A program made the translations under genes and the position numbers. A stretch of 64,000 nt of DNA, from NCBI RefSeq assembly GCF_004344915.1, contig NZ_SKFG01000004.1, positions 1 through 64,000 on the forward strand, written 5' to 3'. The notes under the pieces were generated by a model. It ran no database searches, was not told the DNA's origin, and saw only the letters and a list, made by a program, of their open reading frames with translations. The stretch is from Paenibacillus albiflavus. Its GTDB lineage: Bacteria; Bacillota; Bacilli; Paenibacillales; NBRC-103111. This document shows, in pieces, positions 8,623 through 17,967 of this stretch (its first letter is position 1; each line of letters starts with the position of its first letter).

Positions 8623-10287
8623 TTAAATGCCTAACATGGGAATCCGAACCCCACGTTCCTTTGCTGTTTCAATCGCAAGCTCATAGCCCGCATCTACATG
8701 TCGAACCACACCCATACCTGGGTCAGTTGTCAGGACACGTTCAAGCCGTTCTTCCGCGTCTTTAGAACCGTCAGCAACTACAACCATGCCAGCGTGAATC
8801 GAATAGCCCATACCTACGCCGCCGCCGTGATGAACGGATACCCAGCTCGCACCAGCCGCCGTATTCACAAGTGCGTTCAGGATTGGCCAATCCGCAACGA
8901 CATCGCTGCCATCCTTCATCGCTTCTGTTTCACGGTTCGGTGAGGCGACTGAGCCTGCATCCAGATGGTCACGACCGATCACGATTGGCGCGGATAGCTC
9001 GCCGGAAGCAACCATATCGTTAATGATTTTGCCAAAACGAGCGCGTTCCCCATACCCTAGCCAGCAGATCCGAGCAGGCAGTCCTTGGAATGCAATTCGT
9101 TCGCGCGCCATCTCGATCCATTTGCATAGATGCTTGTTATGAGCGAATTCTCTCAGTATCACTTCATCTGTTTTGTAAATATCCTCCGGATCGCCAGATA
9201 GAGCTACCCAGCGGAAAGGACCTTTGCCTTCGCAGAATTGCGGGCGAATATAGGCAGGGACAAAGCCAGGGAATGCGAAAGCATCTTTCACGCCGCTATC
9301 GTATGCAACCTGACGAATGTTATTGCCATAGTCAAAAGCAATCGCGCCTTGCTTCATCATCTCAAGCATGGCTTCCACATGGACAGCCATGCTTGCTTTG
9401 GACTGACGCACATATGCTTGCGGGTCCGATTGACGGAGTGCAGCGCCTTCTTCTAATGAAACCCCTACTGGCAGATATCCGTTCAGTGGATCATGCGCTG
9501 AGGTTTGGTCCGTGATAATATCCGGAATGAAGCCCCGCGCAATCATCTGCGGCAGAACTTCAGCGGCATTGCCAACTAATGCGATGGATAAGGCTTTGCC
9601 AGCAGCTTTGGCATCTTGCGCTAGCAGGATCCCTTCATCGAGCGTTTCCACAACAACGTCGCAATAGCGTGTGTCGATTCTTTTTTGAATGCGCGTGCGG
9701 TCGACATCAATGCCGATGACAACCCCATCGTTCATCGTGACAGCTAATGGCTGCGCTCCGCCCATACCGCCTAGTCCCGCTGTTACGGTAATGGTTCCCT
9801 TGAGTGTACCGTTAAAATGCTGTCTAGCGCACTCCGCGAATGTCTCATACGTGCCTTGCACAATCCCTTGGCTGCCGATATAGATCCAGCTTCCTGCCGT
9901 CATTTGACCATACATCATGAGACCTTTGCGATCTAATTCGTGGAATGTTTCCCAATTCGCATAGGCAGGCACAATGTTGGAGTTCGCTAGCAGAACACGG
10001 GGTGCATGCTTATGCGTGCGCATGACGGATACGGGTTTGCCTGATTGAATGAGCAGTGTCTCATTTTCTTCTAGCTGCTTAAGCTCCCTGATAATTGCGT
10101 GATAGCTGTCCCAGTTGCGTGCTGCTTTGCCAATACCCCCGTACACAACAAGCTTATCGGGGTACTCGGCTACCTCAGGGTCCAGATTGTTCATCAGCAT
10201 GCGAAGCGCGGCCTCTTGTACCCAGCCTTTGGTGTTCAGGGTCGTTCCACGTGGGGCTCGGATCTCCGTTTGTTTAGTTGTTGTCAT
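8623..10287 (-). CDS. hutU: Urocanate hydratase
   Basis: Converts urocanate to imidazolonepropionate using tightly bound NAD+ as an electrophile. The 554-residue length and conserved stretches such as [28 protein letters not shown] (nucleotide-binding) and [13 protein letters not shown] are diagnostic. It lies 20 bases downstream of hutH, with GGAGG ahead of the ATG. It is cytosolic and the second enzyme of the pathway. Confidence 0.97.
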   Translation of the reverse strand: MTTTKQTEIRAPRGTTLNTKGWVQEAALRMLMNNLDPEVAEYPDKLVVYGGIGKAARNWDSYHAIIRELKQLEENETLLIQSGKPVSVMRTHKHAPRVLLANSNIVPAYANWETFHELDRKGLMMYGQMTAGSWIYIGSQGIVQGTYETFAECARQHFNGTLKGTITVTAGLGGMGGAQPLAVTMNDGVVIGIDVDRTRIQKRIDTRYCDVVVETLDEGILLAQDAKAAGKALSIALVGNAAEVLPQMIARGFIPDIITDQTSAHDPLNGYLPVGVSLEEGAALRQSDPQAYVRQSKASMAVHVEAMLEMMKQGAIAFDYGNNIRQVAYDSGVKDAFAFPGFVPAYIRPQFCEGKGPFRWVALSGDPEDIYKTDEVILREFAHNKHLCKWIEMARERIAFQGLPARICWLGYGERARFGKIINDMVASGELSAPIVIGRDHLDAGSVASPNRETEAMKDGSDVVADWPILNALVNTAAGASWVSVHHGGGVGMGYSIHAGMVVVADGSKDAEERLERVLTTDPGMGVVRHVDAGYELAIETAKERGVRIPMLGI

Positions 10288-10306
10288 GATCGATTGCCTC
10301 CCTAAT

Positions 10307-11854
10307 TTATTGAAGATTAATGATCGAGCTAAGCTCGTTAAGCACGTTAGAATCCTTCATCATGTTGGCAATTGTGGCAAAATCAGTAGACAATACGCGA
10401 TCTTCCGTAACTTGTGCAACATGCTGGCGGCAACGGTTGTAGACCCAGCTAGTGCCTATGCCTAGTAGACTAGGATCGCGGAAATCGATGGCTTGCGCAG
10501 CGCATAGCAGTTCAATGGCAAGCACATGGTAGGCGTTATCGACAATTTGGGCAGCTTTGCGAGCGCCGATCGTTCCCATGCTTACATGATCCTCTTGGTT
10601 AGCTGAGGATGGGATGGAGTCTACACTAGCGGGATGTGCTAATGATTTGTTCTCAGATACAAGTGCAGCAGCAGCATATTGGGCGATCATAAATCCTGAT
10701 TGAACGCCGCCATCTTTTACTAGGAAAGCAGGCAGCTTCTCGTTTAGCTGTGGATTTACAAGTCGTTCAACTCGCCGTTCAGAGATGTTTGCATACTCAG
10801 ACATCGCAATAGACATGAAGTCCATGCTAAGCGCAATCGGCTGACCGTGGAAATTGCCGCCTGAAATAACGCGATCCTTATCGGCAAATATAATGGGGTT
10901 ATCGGTTACCGAATTGATCTCAATCTCGAGCTTTTCGGCGATGTAAGCTAGCGCATCACGGCTTGCTCCATGAACCTGCGGCAAGCAACGGAGGGAGTAG
11001 GCATCCTGCACACGCACTTCGCCTTGTCTGGTGATAAGCTTACTTCCTTGGGTTAATTGTATGAGATTATTCGCGACGACTTGCTGATATTTATGCGGAC
11101 GAAGCTCATGTGTCTCAGGGTCGAATGCATCCCGAACGCCTAATAACGCTTCATACGTAAGCGCTCCGATGCAATCAGCCCACTTGGATAAATTCAGTGC
11201 ATCCCAGCATGCGATTGATCCAATAGCCGTCATGACTTGTGTGCCATTGATCAAGGCAAGACCTTCTTTGGCTTCAAGCGCTATCGGTTTAATACCCGCA
11301 AGCGTCATCGCTTCCAAGCCGCCCATACGCTTACCTTCGTAGTAAGCTTCGCCTTCACCCATGATGACAAGTGCAAAATGGGATAATGGAGCTAAATCTC
11401 CGCTAGCGCCTAGCGATCCTTTTTCAGGAATGACCGGAATGACGTTCTGATTGAGCATCGCTGTAATGGTTTCAAGCAATTCAAGTCGAATGCCTGAATT
11501 GCCGCGTGAGAGTGCGTTCAGTCGAAGCAGCATAATGGCTCTTACAACTTCCTCTGACAATGGTGCGCCAACTCCGCAGGCATGGCTGCGAATAAGATTG
11601 ACTTGCAATGCCTTCGTATCGTCATTCGAAATATACGTATCGCTGAACTTGCCAAAGCCTGTCGTTAAGCCATACACAACCTTTTTGTCTTGAAGCAGCT
11701 TGTTGACATAATCTCGGCTGCGGATAACTTGCGCTTTGCTTGCTTCTGTTAACTCTACTTGGCATTTATGGCGTGCGACCTTGATGACATCCCGTAAAGT
11801 TAGCGATACGCCGTCAAGCTTCATTACGGCTCCTTCGGTATGTGTGTGTTGCAT
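10307..11854 (-). CDS. hutH: Histidine ammonia-lyase
   Basis: Deaminates L-histidine to urocanate, the first catabolic step. The Ala-Ser-Gly triad that forms the MIO electrophile is present in [12 protein letters not shown], and the GTQVM, GNFHGQP and QEDHVSMG regions are conserved. The start is uncertain. ATG 11854 has AAGGAGG nine bases upstream and gives 515 residues. ATG 11824 has its own GAAGGAG five bases upstream and gives about 505 residues, nearer to the Bacillus length. The gene lies just beyond the HutP-controlled terminator and should be read through only when histidine is present. Confidence 0.96.
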   Translation of the reverse strand: MQHTHTEGAVMKLDGVSLTLRDVIKVARHKCQVELTEASKAQVIRSRDYVNKLLQDKKVVYGLTTGFGKFSDTYISNDDTKALQVNLIRSHACGVGAPLSEEVVRAIMLLRLNALSRGNSGIRLELLETITAMLNQNVIPVIPEKGSLGASGDLAPLSHFALVIMGEGEAYYEGKRMGGLEAMTLAGIKPIALEAKEGLALINGTQVMTAIGSIACWDALNLSKWADCIGALTYEALLGVRDAFDPETHELRPHKYQQVVANNLIQLTQGSKLITRQGEVRVQDAYSLRCLPQVHGASRDALAYIAEKLEIEINSVTDNPIIFADKDRVISGGNFHGQPIALSMDFMSIAMSEYANISERRVERLVNPQLNEKLPAFLVKDGGVQSGFMIAQYAAAALVSENKSLAHPASVDSIPSSANQEDHVSMGTIGARKAAQIVDNAYHVLAIELLCAAQAIDFRDPSLLGIGTSWVYNRCRQHVAQVTEDRVLSTDFATIANMMKDSNVLNELSSIINLQ

Positions 11855-11871
11855 GCTGATCATCCTCCTTG

Positions 11872-11944
11872 GATAAATACAAAGAGGCCAATACCAAAGA
11901 AAGGTATTGACCCCTAAACAACTAAAAGACTATGGTCGTCTAAA
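11872..11944 (-). promoter_or_regulatory. HutP-responsive terminator/antiterminator in the hut leader
   Basis: On the minus-strand transcript a hairpin (GGTATTG with its partner CAATACC, within 11884-11914) is followed by a U-rich run and precedes hutH. Immediately upstream, and partly overlapping its base, are three UUUAG triplet sites and one AUAG (complements of CTAAA at 11914-11918, 11922-11926 and 11940-11944, and CTAT at 11930-11933). HutP with L-histidine and Mg2+ is known to bind spaced UAG motifs and open the adjoining terminator. The arrangement reproduces the Bacillus hut attenuator. Confidence 0.85.
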
Positions 11945-11947
11945 TAT

Positions 11948-12406
11948 TCAAATATGGTTATAACCGAATCCGAGCGTATCATGCTCAAATCCTTTTTTGG
12001 GTGCGCCTATGGATCCAAATACACATACACTGATCCACTCACCGTCATGTCCTGGTCGATCGACTGTGCCTCTGACGATGGCAAAGGTTAATCCTACCGT
12101 CCGCAGAATCTCGCCGAATTGAATCGTTCCTCGGCCAATGCCTTGTATGGCTTCAATTGTAGCATGATAGAGTGCATGAGCTTCACGATAGTGCCCCTCA
12201 TCTATTATATGCTTCGATTTCGCTGCGGTCTCAATTGCTGCGACAACTTTGACAATATCCATTGAGCCAACCTTGCCGATTGTGTAACGATAACCTCTTG
12301 TTTTCAGCTCATCCTCGACTTCCTTGCCCCAGCTGTCATTGTGCAGCATAGCAAGTAAACAGGTTAATTTGCCCAGTGAGAACGAATTCATGTCGATGCT
12401 AATCAT
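11948..12406 (-). CDS. hutP: Hut operon positive regulator HutP (antiterminator)
   Basis: A 152-residue RNA-binding antiterminator. The conserved core includes GKVGSMD, VVAAIETAAK, YREAHALYHAT and the C-terminal GSIGAPKKGFEHDTLGFGYNHI spread over the last 25 residues. The histidines needed for Mg2+ and histidine binding lie in the HALYH segment. It is the promoter-proximal gene of the operon and is separated from hutH by the terminator on which it acts. The start ATG is preceded by GGAG, with close spacing. Confidence 0.95.
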   Translation of the reverse strand: MISIDMNSFSLGKLTCLLAMLHNDSWGKEVEDELKTRGYRYTIGKVGSMDIVKVVAAIETAAKSKHIIDEGHYREAHALYHATIEAIQGIGRGTIQFGEILRTVGLTFAIVRGTVDRPGHDGEWISVCVFGSIGAPKKGFEHDTLGFGYNHI

Positions 12407-12506
12407 TCCTCTCCGCTACCTGAGCTTATCTTGTATTTCAAGTAAAGGTCATGTCTAAACTGGTACAACGCTATACGTTATAGCCAGGTTCTATTTATCA
12501 CTAAAA

Positions 12507-12520
12507 TGAAACCGTTTCCT
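12507..12520 (-). promoter_or_regulatory. Candidate cre (CcpA) site upstream of hutP
   Basis: The minus strand reads AGGAAACGGTTTCA, 12 of 14 matches to the cre consensus, about 100 bases before hutP. Carbon catabolite repression of hut by CcpA is well known in Bacillus. The exact promoter is unclear: TTGACA is present near 12550 on the minus strand without a convincing partner, and TATAAC lies near 12480. Confidence 0.5.
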
Positions 12521-12612
12521 CGATTATTCTAAGTGTAAGTCTCGAAGAAGATTATTGTCAAATTAATTTAATTATTAAGTTAATTTCGGTCAAGAATAGG
12601 GTTGTATCATAC

Positions 12613-12642
12613 AAGAAAAGGACCCTCTAATCGAAGGTCCTT
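12613..12642 (-). terminator. Terminator of the qox operon
   Basis: The arms AAGGACC and GGTCCTT (12618-12624 and 12636-12642) are followed on the minus strand by TTTTCTTGT, 15 bases beyond the qoxD stop. Confidence 0.7.
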
Positions 12643-12657
12643 CTCTCAAATCTAGTA

Positions 12658-12948
12658 TTACTGATATCCCCAAATCATCGTCAATAGTGTACCAAATACG
12701 GTAGCAAGCGCCACGAATAATGCATAGCCAATATTGATATAGAGTGAACTTTTGGTTTCACCATGCTCGTTAATGTGCATGAACATGAATAGCTGAACAC
12801 CAGCTTGGATTGTCGCACACACGAGCAGGATAGTCATGCCAACTGCAAAGCTAATTCCATCTAGCAGTACAGAGAGAGCAACAACGGTCAAGACAAGTGA
12901 GAAAATGTAGCCCATCACATGACGAATCGGAAATAGTTTCTTGACCAT
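12658..12948 (-). CDS. qoxD: Quinol oxidase subunit IV
   Basis: A 96-residue membrane protein with three hydrophobic helices (about 12-34, 37-57 and 70-92), the fold of the COX4/QoxD small subunit. The FMHINEHGE stretch between helices two and three is typical. It follows qoxC with a one-base gap and is the last gene of qoxABCD. Confidence 0.9.
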   Translation of the reverse strand: MVKKLFPIRHVMGYIFSLVLTVVALSVLLDGISFAVGMTILLVCATIQAGVQLFMFMHINEHGETKSSLYINIGYALFVALATVFGTLLTMIWGYQ

Positions 12949-12949
12949 T

Positions 12950-13549
12950 TTACATCAGTCCTTTCAGATAGACGAAGCTGAAGATGAAAATCCAGACAAC
13001 GTCTAAGAAGTGCCAGTAAAGGGAGAAGATAAACGACTTATTAGCTGTATGCTCGTTGAGTCCATGCTTTTTAATTTGAAGCATAATGCCAGTACCCCAT
13101 AGGAAACCGAAGGTAACGTGCGCTCCGTGAGTTCCTAGTAGAACGAATAAGCTAGAAATAAAGGCACTTGTTGATAGAGTAGCATGATCATGATAGATAT
13201 AAGTGACGAATTCATTGATTTCTACACCAAGGAATACAAGCCCTAGCAGTAAGGTAATACCGAAGAAGACCATCATCGGTTTCTTCAAACCTAGACGCAT
13301 GCTATGAATGGCAAGACCACAAGTAAAGCTGCTTGTAAGCAGGACGAAGGTCTCGACAAGCACAGGACTGAGTATAAAAATATCTTTGGCTGTTGGACCA
13401 TCACCAGTGCCTTGCCAAAGCGTTAGATAGACGGCAAATAAAGTTGCGAATAAGACAATTTCAGCTCCGAGGAATAACCAGAATCCGAAGATACGGTTGC
13501 TATTCTCCTCTGTCCGGTACTCTAGCGGCAGTGAGTTATCTATTTTCAT
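12950..13549 (-). CDS. qoxC: Quinol oxidase subunit III
   Basis: A 199-residue protein of the cytochrome o/aa3 subunit III family with five predicted membrane helices. The conserved motifs are FGFWLFLGAEIVLFATLFA near the N-terminus, GTHGAHVTFGFLWG and YWHFLDVVWIFIF near the C-terminus. Its start overlaps the qoxB stop by four bases, so translation is coupled. Confidence 0.95.
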   Translation of the reverse strand: MKIDNSLPLEYRTEENSNRIFGFWLFLGAEIVLFATLFAVYLTLWQGTGDGPTAKDIFILSPVLVETFVLLTSSFTCGLAIHSMRLGLKKPMMVFFGITLLLGLVFLGVEINEFVTYIYHDHATLSTSAFISSLFVLLGTHGAHVTFGFLWGTGIMLQIKKHGLNEHTANKSFIFSLYWHFLDVVWIFIFSFVYLKGLM

Positions 13550-15489
13550 TTGGATTCACCCCGCAATTTTTTTTCGGTTTGTTCAATCTCTTTCACAGGT
13601 ATGATAAACCCATGATCGTTCTCGAATGAACGGTAAGCTAACATGAATAGGATGCCAAGTCCGAATATAACAGACGGAATCCACCAGCTAAATACCATGC
13701 AGAATCCAAAGAAGAAGAAGAGGATGCCGAGAATAACGGGCCCGCCACTACTATTCGGAAGATGGATTGGTTCAAGCTTGCCTGTGAATAAAGGTTGCTT
13801 ATCCTTTTTCCAATACCAGAAAGCATCAAGTGACTTAACATCAGGAATTTCGGCAAAATTATATTCAGGAACAGGGCTATGCGTTGCCCACTCGAGTGTA
13901 CGTGCATCCCAAGGATCACCTGTAGTATCGCGTGGCTCATAGCGGAAGCTCCAGTAAATGTTATAAACAAGAAGAGCGAAACCAATTGCTAGACCAACTG
14001 CACCAATGGATGCAATCAGATTCAGCGGTCCAAAACCAGTAGCTTCTGAATATACATACATACGACGTCTCATACCGTTAAGTCCTAAGAAGAATAATGG
14101 CATGAACGTAACATTAAAGGAAATGATGATAAACCAGAAGCTTAGTTTACCGCGACGTTCGTTAAGTCTGAAACCGAACATTTTTGGGAACCAGTAGTGC
14201 ATACCTGCTAGAACACCAAATACGGTACCAGGAATGAGTACATAGTGGAAATGCGCAACTAGGAACATCGTATTGTGATATTGATAGTCAGCACTTGCCA
14301 TTGCTAGCATAACACCTGTTACCCCACCGATTGTAAAGATCGGAATGAATGCCAGGGCATAAAGCATCGGGGTCGTAAATTGAATTCGTCCCTTATGGAG
14401 CGTTAAGAGCCAGTTAAATATCTTAACCCCCGTAGGTACGGCAATTGCCATCGTTGTAATTGAGAATATACTGTTAACCATAACGCCGTGACCCATTGTG
14501 TAAAAATGGTGAGCCCAAACGACGAAGGATAGACCTGAAATAGCAACCATACTGATAACCATAGATTTATAGCCATATAGGTTTTTCCTGGAGAAAGTCG
14601 AGATAATCTCGCTGTAAATACCGAAAGCTGGAAGTACAACGATATAAACCTCAGGATGTCCCCATACCCAGAATAAGTTTGCCCATAGCATGTCCATACC
14701 GCCGCTAGCCATTGTGAAGAATTGGCTGCCGAATAAACGGTCAAACATCATTAGTGCTAGTGCAACTGTCAGAACTGGGAATGCAAACATGATGATAACC
14801 GATGTAATCAGGGTTGACCAAGTAAACATCGGCATCCGCATAAGCTTCATTCCTGGTGCGCGCATTCTAAGAATGGTAACAACGAAGTTAATCCCCGTCA
14901 TCAGCGTACCAAGACCTGCAATCTGTATGGCAAGTGAGTAATAATTCATTCCGACAGTTGGACTAAATTCATTACTTGCTAGTGGGAAATAGGCTGTCCA
15001 ACCAGCATCTGGAGATCCTCCAATGACGAATGAGATGTTAAATAGCATAGCACCAGCTGCAAACAGCCAGAAGCTAATCGCGTTCAATCTTGGGAAAGCT
15101 ACGTCGCGAGCTCCGATTTGCAAAGGAACAACGACGTTCATAAGTCCGATAATGAATGGCATAGCCATGAACAGAATCATGATAACACCATGCGTTGTAA
15201 AAACTTCATTATAATGCTGTGCATCTAGGAATTTCATATCGGGAGCTGCAAGCTGAGTTCGCATCATTAGACCGTCAACGCCACCACGGAAAAGCATAAT
15301 CAGTGCGGATATGATATACATAATACCGATACGCTTATGATCGACGGTTGTCAACCATTCCCTCCATAAATATCCCCATTTTTTGAAATAGGTCAAGCCG
15401 ATGATGATCGCAAGTGTAGCGACGACAATACTAACCATCGCCCCGTAAATCAGTGGATCGCCAGTAACAAAAAAACCATCGTGGTTCAT
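13546..15489 (-). CDS. qoxB: Quinol oxidase subunit I (heme-copper)
   Basis: The catalytic subunit, which reduces O2 to water and pumps protons. Heme and CuB ligands are visible: H100 in FTTHGVIM, the WGHPEVYI motif with H278 and the cross-linked Y282, and the HH pair at 327-328. The 647-residue length, with extra helices at both ends, is typical of QoxB/CyoB rather than a short CtaD. It is part of qoxABCD. Confidence 0.97.
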   Translation of the reverse strand: MNHDGFFVTGDPLIYGAMVSIVVATLAIIIGLTYFKKWGYLWREWLTTVDHKRIGIMYIISALIMLFRGGVDGLMMRTQLAAPDMKFLDAQHYNEVFTTHGVIMILFMAMPFIIGLMNVVVPLQIGARDVAFPRLNAISFWLFAAGAMLFNISFVIGGSPDAGWTAYFPLASNEFSPTVGMNYYSLAIQIAGLGTLMTGINFVVTILRMRAPGMKLMRMPMFTWSTLITSVIIMFAFPVLTVALALMMFDRLFGSQFFTMASGGMDMLWANLFWVWGHPEVYIVVLPAFGIYSEIISTFSRKNLYGYKSMVISMVAISGLSFVVWAHHFYTMGHGVMVNSIFSITTMAIAVPTGVKIFNWLLTLHKGRIQFTTPMLYALAFIPIFTIGGVTGVMLAMASADYQYHNTMFLVAHFHYVLIPGTVFGVLAGMHYWFPKMFGFRLNERRGKLSFWFIIISFNVTFMPLFFLGLNGMRRRMYVYSEATGFGPLNLIASIGAVGLAIGFALLVYNIYWSFRYEPRDTTGDPWDARTLEWATHSPVPEYNFAEIPDVKSLDAFWYWKKDKQPLFTGKLEPIHLPNSSGGPVILGILFFFFGFCMVFSWWIPSVIFGLGILFMLAYRSFENDHGFIIPVKEIEQTEKKLRGESK

Positions 15490-15516
15490 ACAGGTACTTC
15501 TCCTTTCTAGTTGTTT

Positions 15517-16452
15517 CTACTTATTGCTAGTTGAATGGTCTGTATGATTCATATCTTTCATGTCTTTCATATCGTGCATATCATGATCTGAATCTGAATC
15601 TGATCCGCCATGATTGTGTCCAGCATTGGCACCTTCAGGTGCGGGTCTGAAGTCCAGATGTGTTGAGGAATATGTCTTACGACCGACATGATCGGTATCG
15701 AGTAAGGTCTGGAATTCACTCTCAGTCAACTTAGGTTCTTTGGCTTTTACTGCTTGAACCCATTTGTCATAAGCTTCTGTAGACATTGTCTCGACATCAA
15801 ACTCCATTTGTGCAAAGCCTTTACCACTAAAGTTGGCGTTCGTACCTAGGAATGTGCCTTCATGTTCTGCTGCAAGGTGCAGCGTATTCACCATATCGCT
15901 CATCGCATATTTCTGTCCTGCAAGCTGCGGTACCCAGAAGCTCGTAATTGGGCCAAAAGAGTACAGGCGGAACTCAATTGGACGATGAGTAGGAATGTTA
16001 ACGTAATTCACAGTTTCGATTCCTTCTTCAGGATAGCTAAAATGCCACTTCCAGTTAGAGGAAGATGCATAAATGACAACAGGCTTTTCATTCTCATAGC
16101 CCGCTGGAGGTTGTTCAATTGCGCTCGTAGAACGAACGGTAACGACAGATAGAATAATAACGATAATGACTGGAATAGCTGTCCAAGTGAATTCTAGCCA
16201 TTTGCTTCCCTCAACATGAGGTGGTTCATAGTCTTTATTCGCTTTGGTTGCACGATATTTGACGAGCATCGTAACAAATAGAATATAAACTACTAGTAGG
16301 ATAACGGCCATAAGGATCGTAGAAAAATTAATGACATTTGCCTGTATCTTAGCCACAGGTCCTTTAGGGTCAAGGACTGCAGACCCTTCACAGCCTGATA
16401 ACAGTAATACAAGCGATAGAAGAACGACAAATAATGAACTTCCCTTTTTCAC
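15517..16452 (-). CDS. qoxA: Quinol oxidase subunit II with a His/Asp/Met-rich tail
   Basis: A lipoprotein with lipobox LLSGC (Cys21), two membrane helices (the second at about 40-62 and neighbours) and an extracellular cupredoxin domain with WKWHFSYPEEG. It lacks the CuA ligand set, as expected for a quinol rather than a cytochrome c oxidase. The last 35 residues or so (about 276-311) form a hydrophilic tail rich in His, Asp and Met (HNHGG, then HDMHDMKDMKDMNHTDH) that could bind copper; this is not part of the core fold. It starts at GTG with AAAGGGG upstream and is the first gene of qoxABCD. Confidence 0.93.
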   Translation of the reverse strand: MKKGSSLFVVLLSLVLLLSGCEGSAVLDPKGPVAKIQANVINFSTILMAVILLVVYILFVTMLVKYRATKANKDYEPPHVEGSKWLEFTWTAIPVIIVIILSVVTVRSTSAIEQPPAGYENEKPVVIYASSSNWKWHFSYPEEGIETVNYVNIPTHRPIEFRLYSFGPITSFWVPQLAGQKYAMSDMVNTLHLAAEHEGTFLGTNANFSGKGFAQMEFDVETMSTEAYDKWVQAVKAKEPKLTESEFQTLLDTDHVGRKTYSSTHLDFRPAPEGANAGHNHGGSDSDSDHDMHDMKDMKDMNHTDHSTSNK

Positions 16453-16791
16453 GTAAGGAACCCCTTTCTCTTCGATGTTTTAGTTATGTGTTGTGGTACA
16501 GGTTGCCTGTAAAACTATGAAAATTACAAACGAAAATGAATTGGTCAAATAACCCAAAAATGCATATTATTTACACAATCCATTAAAGGCAAAAATATTT
16601 TCATCATCTATCATATCACGAAATGATTCAATGATAAATGATATTGATCACTTTTTTTTAATCTGATAAATTCTAATAATACTAAATAGTCTGATTTGAG
16701 AGACAACATCTGTGACAATCAAGTGGCTTTCATAGGAAAATTAAGCTTATGTGCTAAAATAGAGGGACACAATATTTTGGGAGATTAAGCT
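16453..16791. promoter_or_regulatory. Divergent qox/nos intergenic region
   Basis: 339 AT-rich bases separate the qoxA and nos starts and must hold both promoters. For nos, an extended -10 (TGC TAAAAT) can be seen near 16750, and GGGAG sits eight bases before the ATG. For qox no promoter is convincing; TATGAT lies near 16610 on the minus strand. A TGAT-N4-ATCA dyad at 16639-16650 resembles a FNR core, but weakly. Confidence 0.4.
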
Positions 16792-17871
16792 ATGGACAAT
16801 CAGCAGCGACTGCTAAAGAAAGCAACGAATTTTATTAAAGAGTGCAATGCGGAACTATTAAAGACACCAGAAGAAATCGAAACTCGGCTAGTTGAAGTTA
16901 AAGCTGCTATTATGGAGAATGGCTATTATGAGCATACGGCAGAAGAACTAGAGCACGGGGCTAAGATGGCATGGCGCAACAGCAATCGCTGCATTGGACG
17001 GCTGTTTTGGAACACTATGCAGGTGGTGGACGCGAGAACTGCGGAGACAGAGGATGAAATCGCAGCTCTGCTGTTTAGACATATTGAACAAGCGACTAAC
17101 GAAGGCCGAATTCGCCCTACGATTACGATTTGTAAACAAGATTTGCATGCAGATCAGAAGGTTCGTATTCTTAATCAGCAGTTGATCCGATACGCGGGTT
17201 ATCAGACGGAGAACGGAATCATCGGCGATTCTGATTCTTTACGAATAACTGAGTTGTGTCAATCACTTGGCTGGCAGAGCCAAAAATCAGATTATGATGT
17301 ATTGCCGCTCTTGATCCAGATTGGGGATCGTACACCTCGTTACTATGAATTACCTGCGGACATCGTGTTGGAAGTGCCTCTTACGCATCCAGAGCTGCCA
17401 GCCTTCGCTGACTTAGGCTTACAATGGTATGCCGTTCCGATTGTTTCCAATATGCGTCTTGAAATGGGGGGCATCTCATATTCAGCCGCACCTTTCAATG
17501 GCTGGTATATGGGGACAGAGATTGGAGCACGTAATTTGGCAGACACAGGGCGATATAACAAGTTGCCTGCAGTAGCTGAGATTATGGGGCTGGATACTAC
17601 GAAGGCATCAACCCTATGGAAGGATAGAGCACTTGTCGAATTGAACATAGCGGTGCTTCATTCCTATAAACAGCAAGGAATTGCAATCGTAGACCATCAT
17701 ACGGCTGCTCAGCAGTTTATGAGTTTTGAAGCCAACGAAGCCAAAGCAGGACGTGAGGTTACAGGCAACTGGGCATGGCTCATCCCACCAATGTCACCTG
17801 CAGCTACGCCTATTTTCCACAAACCTTATAAGAATGAAGTGAAGACACCGAATTTCTTTTATCATAAATAG
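16792..17871 (+). CDS. nos: Bacterial nitric oxide synthase, oxygenase domain
   Basis: Produces NO from L-arginine using heme and a reduced pterin. The heme-thiolate cysteine is C67 in WRNSNRCIGR, and the arginine-binding glutamate is E243 in WYMGTEIGARNL. The 359-residue length equals the stand-alone oxygenase of Bacillus, with no reductase domain, so electrons must come from a general flavodoxin or reductase. It is monocistronic, divergent from the qox oxidase and followed by a strong terminator. Known roles in Bacillus include protection from oxidative stress and antibiotics. Confidence 0.95.
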   Translation: MDNQQRLLKKATNFIKECNAELLKTPEEIETRLVEVKAAIMENGYYEHTAEELEHGAKMAWRNSNRCIGRLFWNTMQVVDARTAETEDEIAALLFRHIEQATNEGRIRPTITICKQDLHADQKVRILNQQLIRYAGYQTENGIIGDSDSLRITELCQSLGWQSQKSDYDVLPLLIQIGDRTPRYYELPADIVLEVPLTHPELPAFADLGLQWYAVPIVSNMRLEMGGISYSAAPFNGWYMGTEIGARNLADTGRYNKLPAVAEIMGLDTTKASTLWKDRALVELNIAVLHSYKQQGIAIVDHHTAAQQFMSFEANEAKAGREVTGNWAWLIPPMSPAATPIFHKPYKNEVKTPNFFYHK

Positions 17872-17882
17872 GGTGAAATCAA

Positions 17883-17930
17883 AAAGGAACGACTTTCAGG
17901 CTGTTGAAAATGCCTGAAGTCGTTCCTTTG
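17883..17930. terminator. Bidirectional terminator after nos
   Basis: A long stem made of AAAGGAACGACTT and AAGTCGTTCCTTT, extended by CAGGC/GCCTG. The plus arm is followed by a short T run, and the minus direction ends in TTTTTGATTT, so it also serves the converging membrane-protein gene. Confidence 0.85.
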
Positions 17931-17967
17931 CCGAGTTCCGTTCCACCTATTTGAAGAAAGTTACCCC

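Noticed and set aside
9090-9515. 141-codon plus-strand frame within hutU
   Set aside because: Shadow of a well-conserved enzyme gene on the other strand.
16639-16650. FNR-like dyad TGAT-N4-ATCA between qox and nos
   Set aside because: Only the core fits, the region is very AT-rich, and the Bacillus Fnr consensus is different (TGTGA-N6-TCACA).
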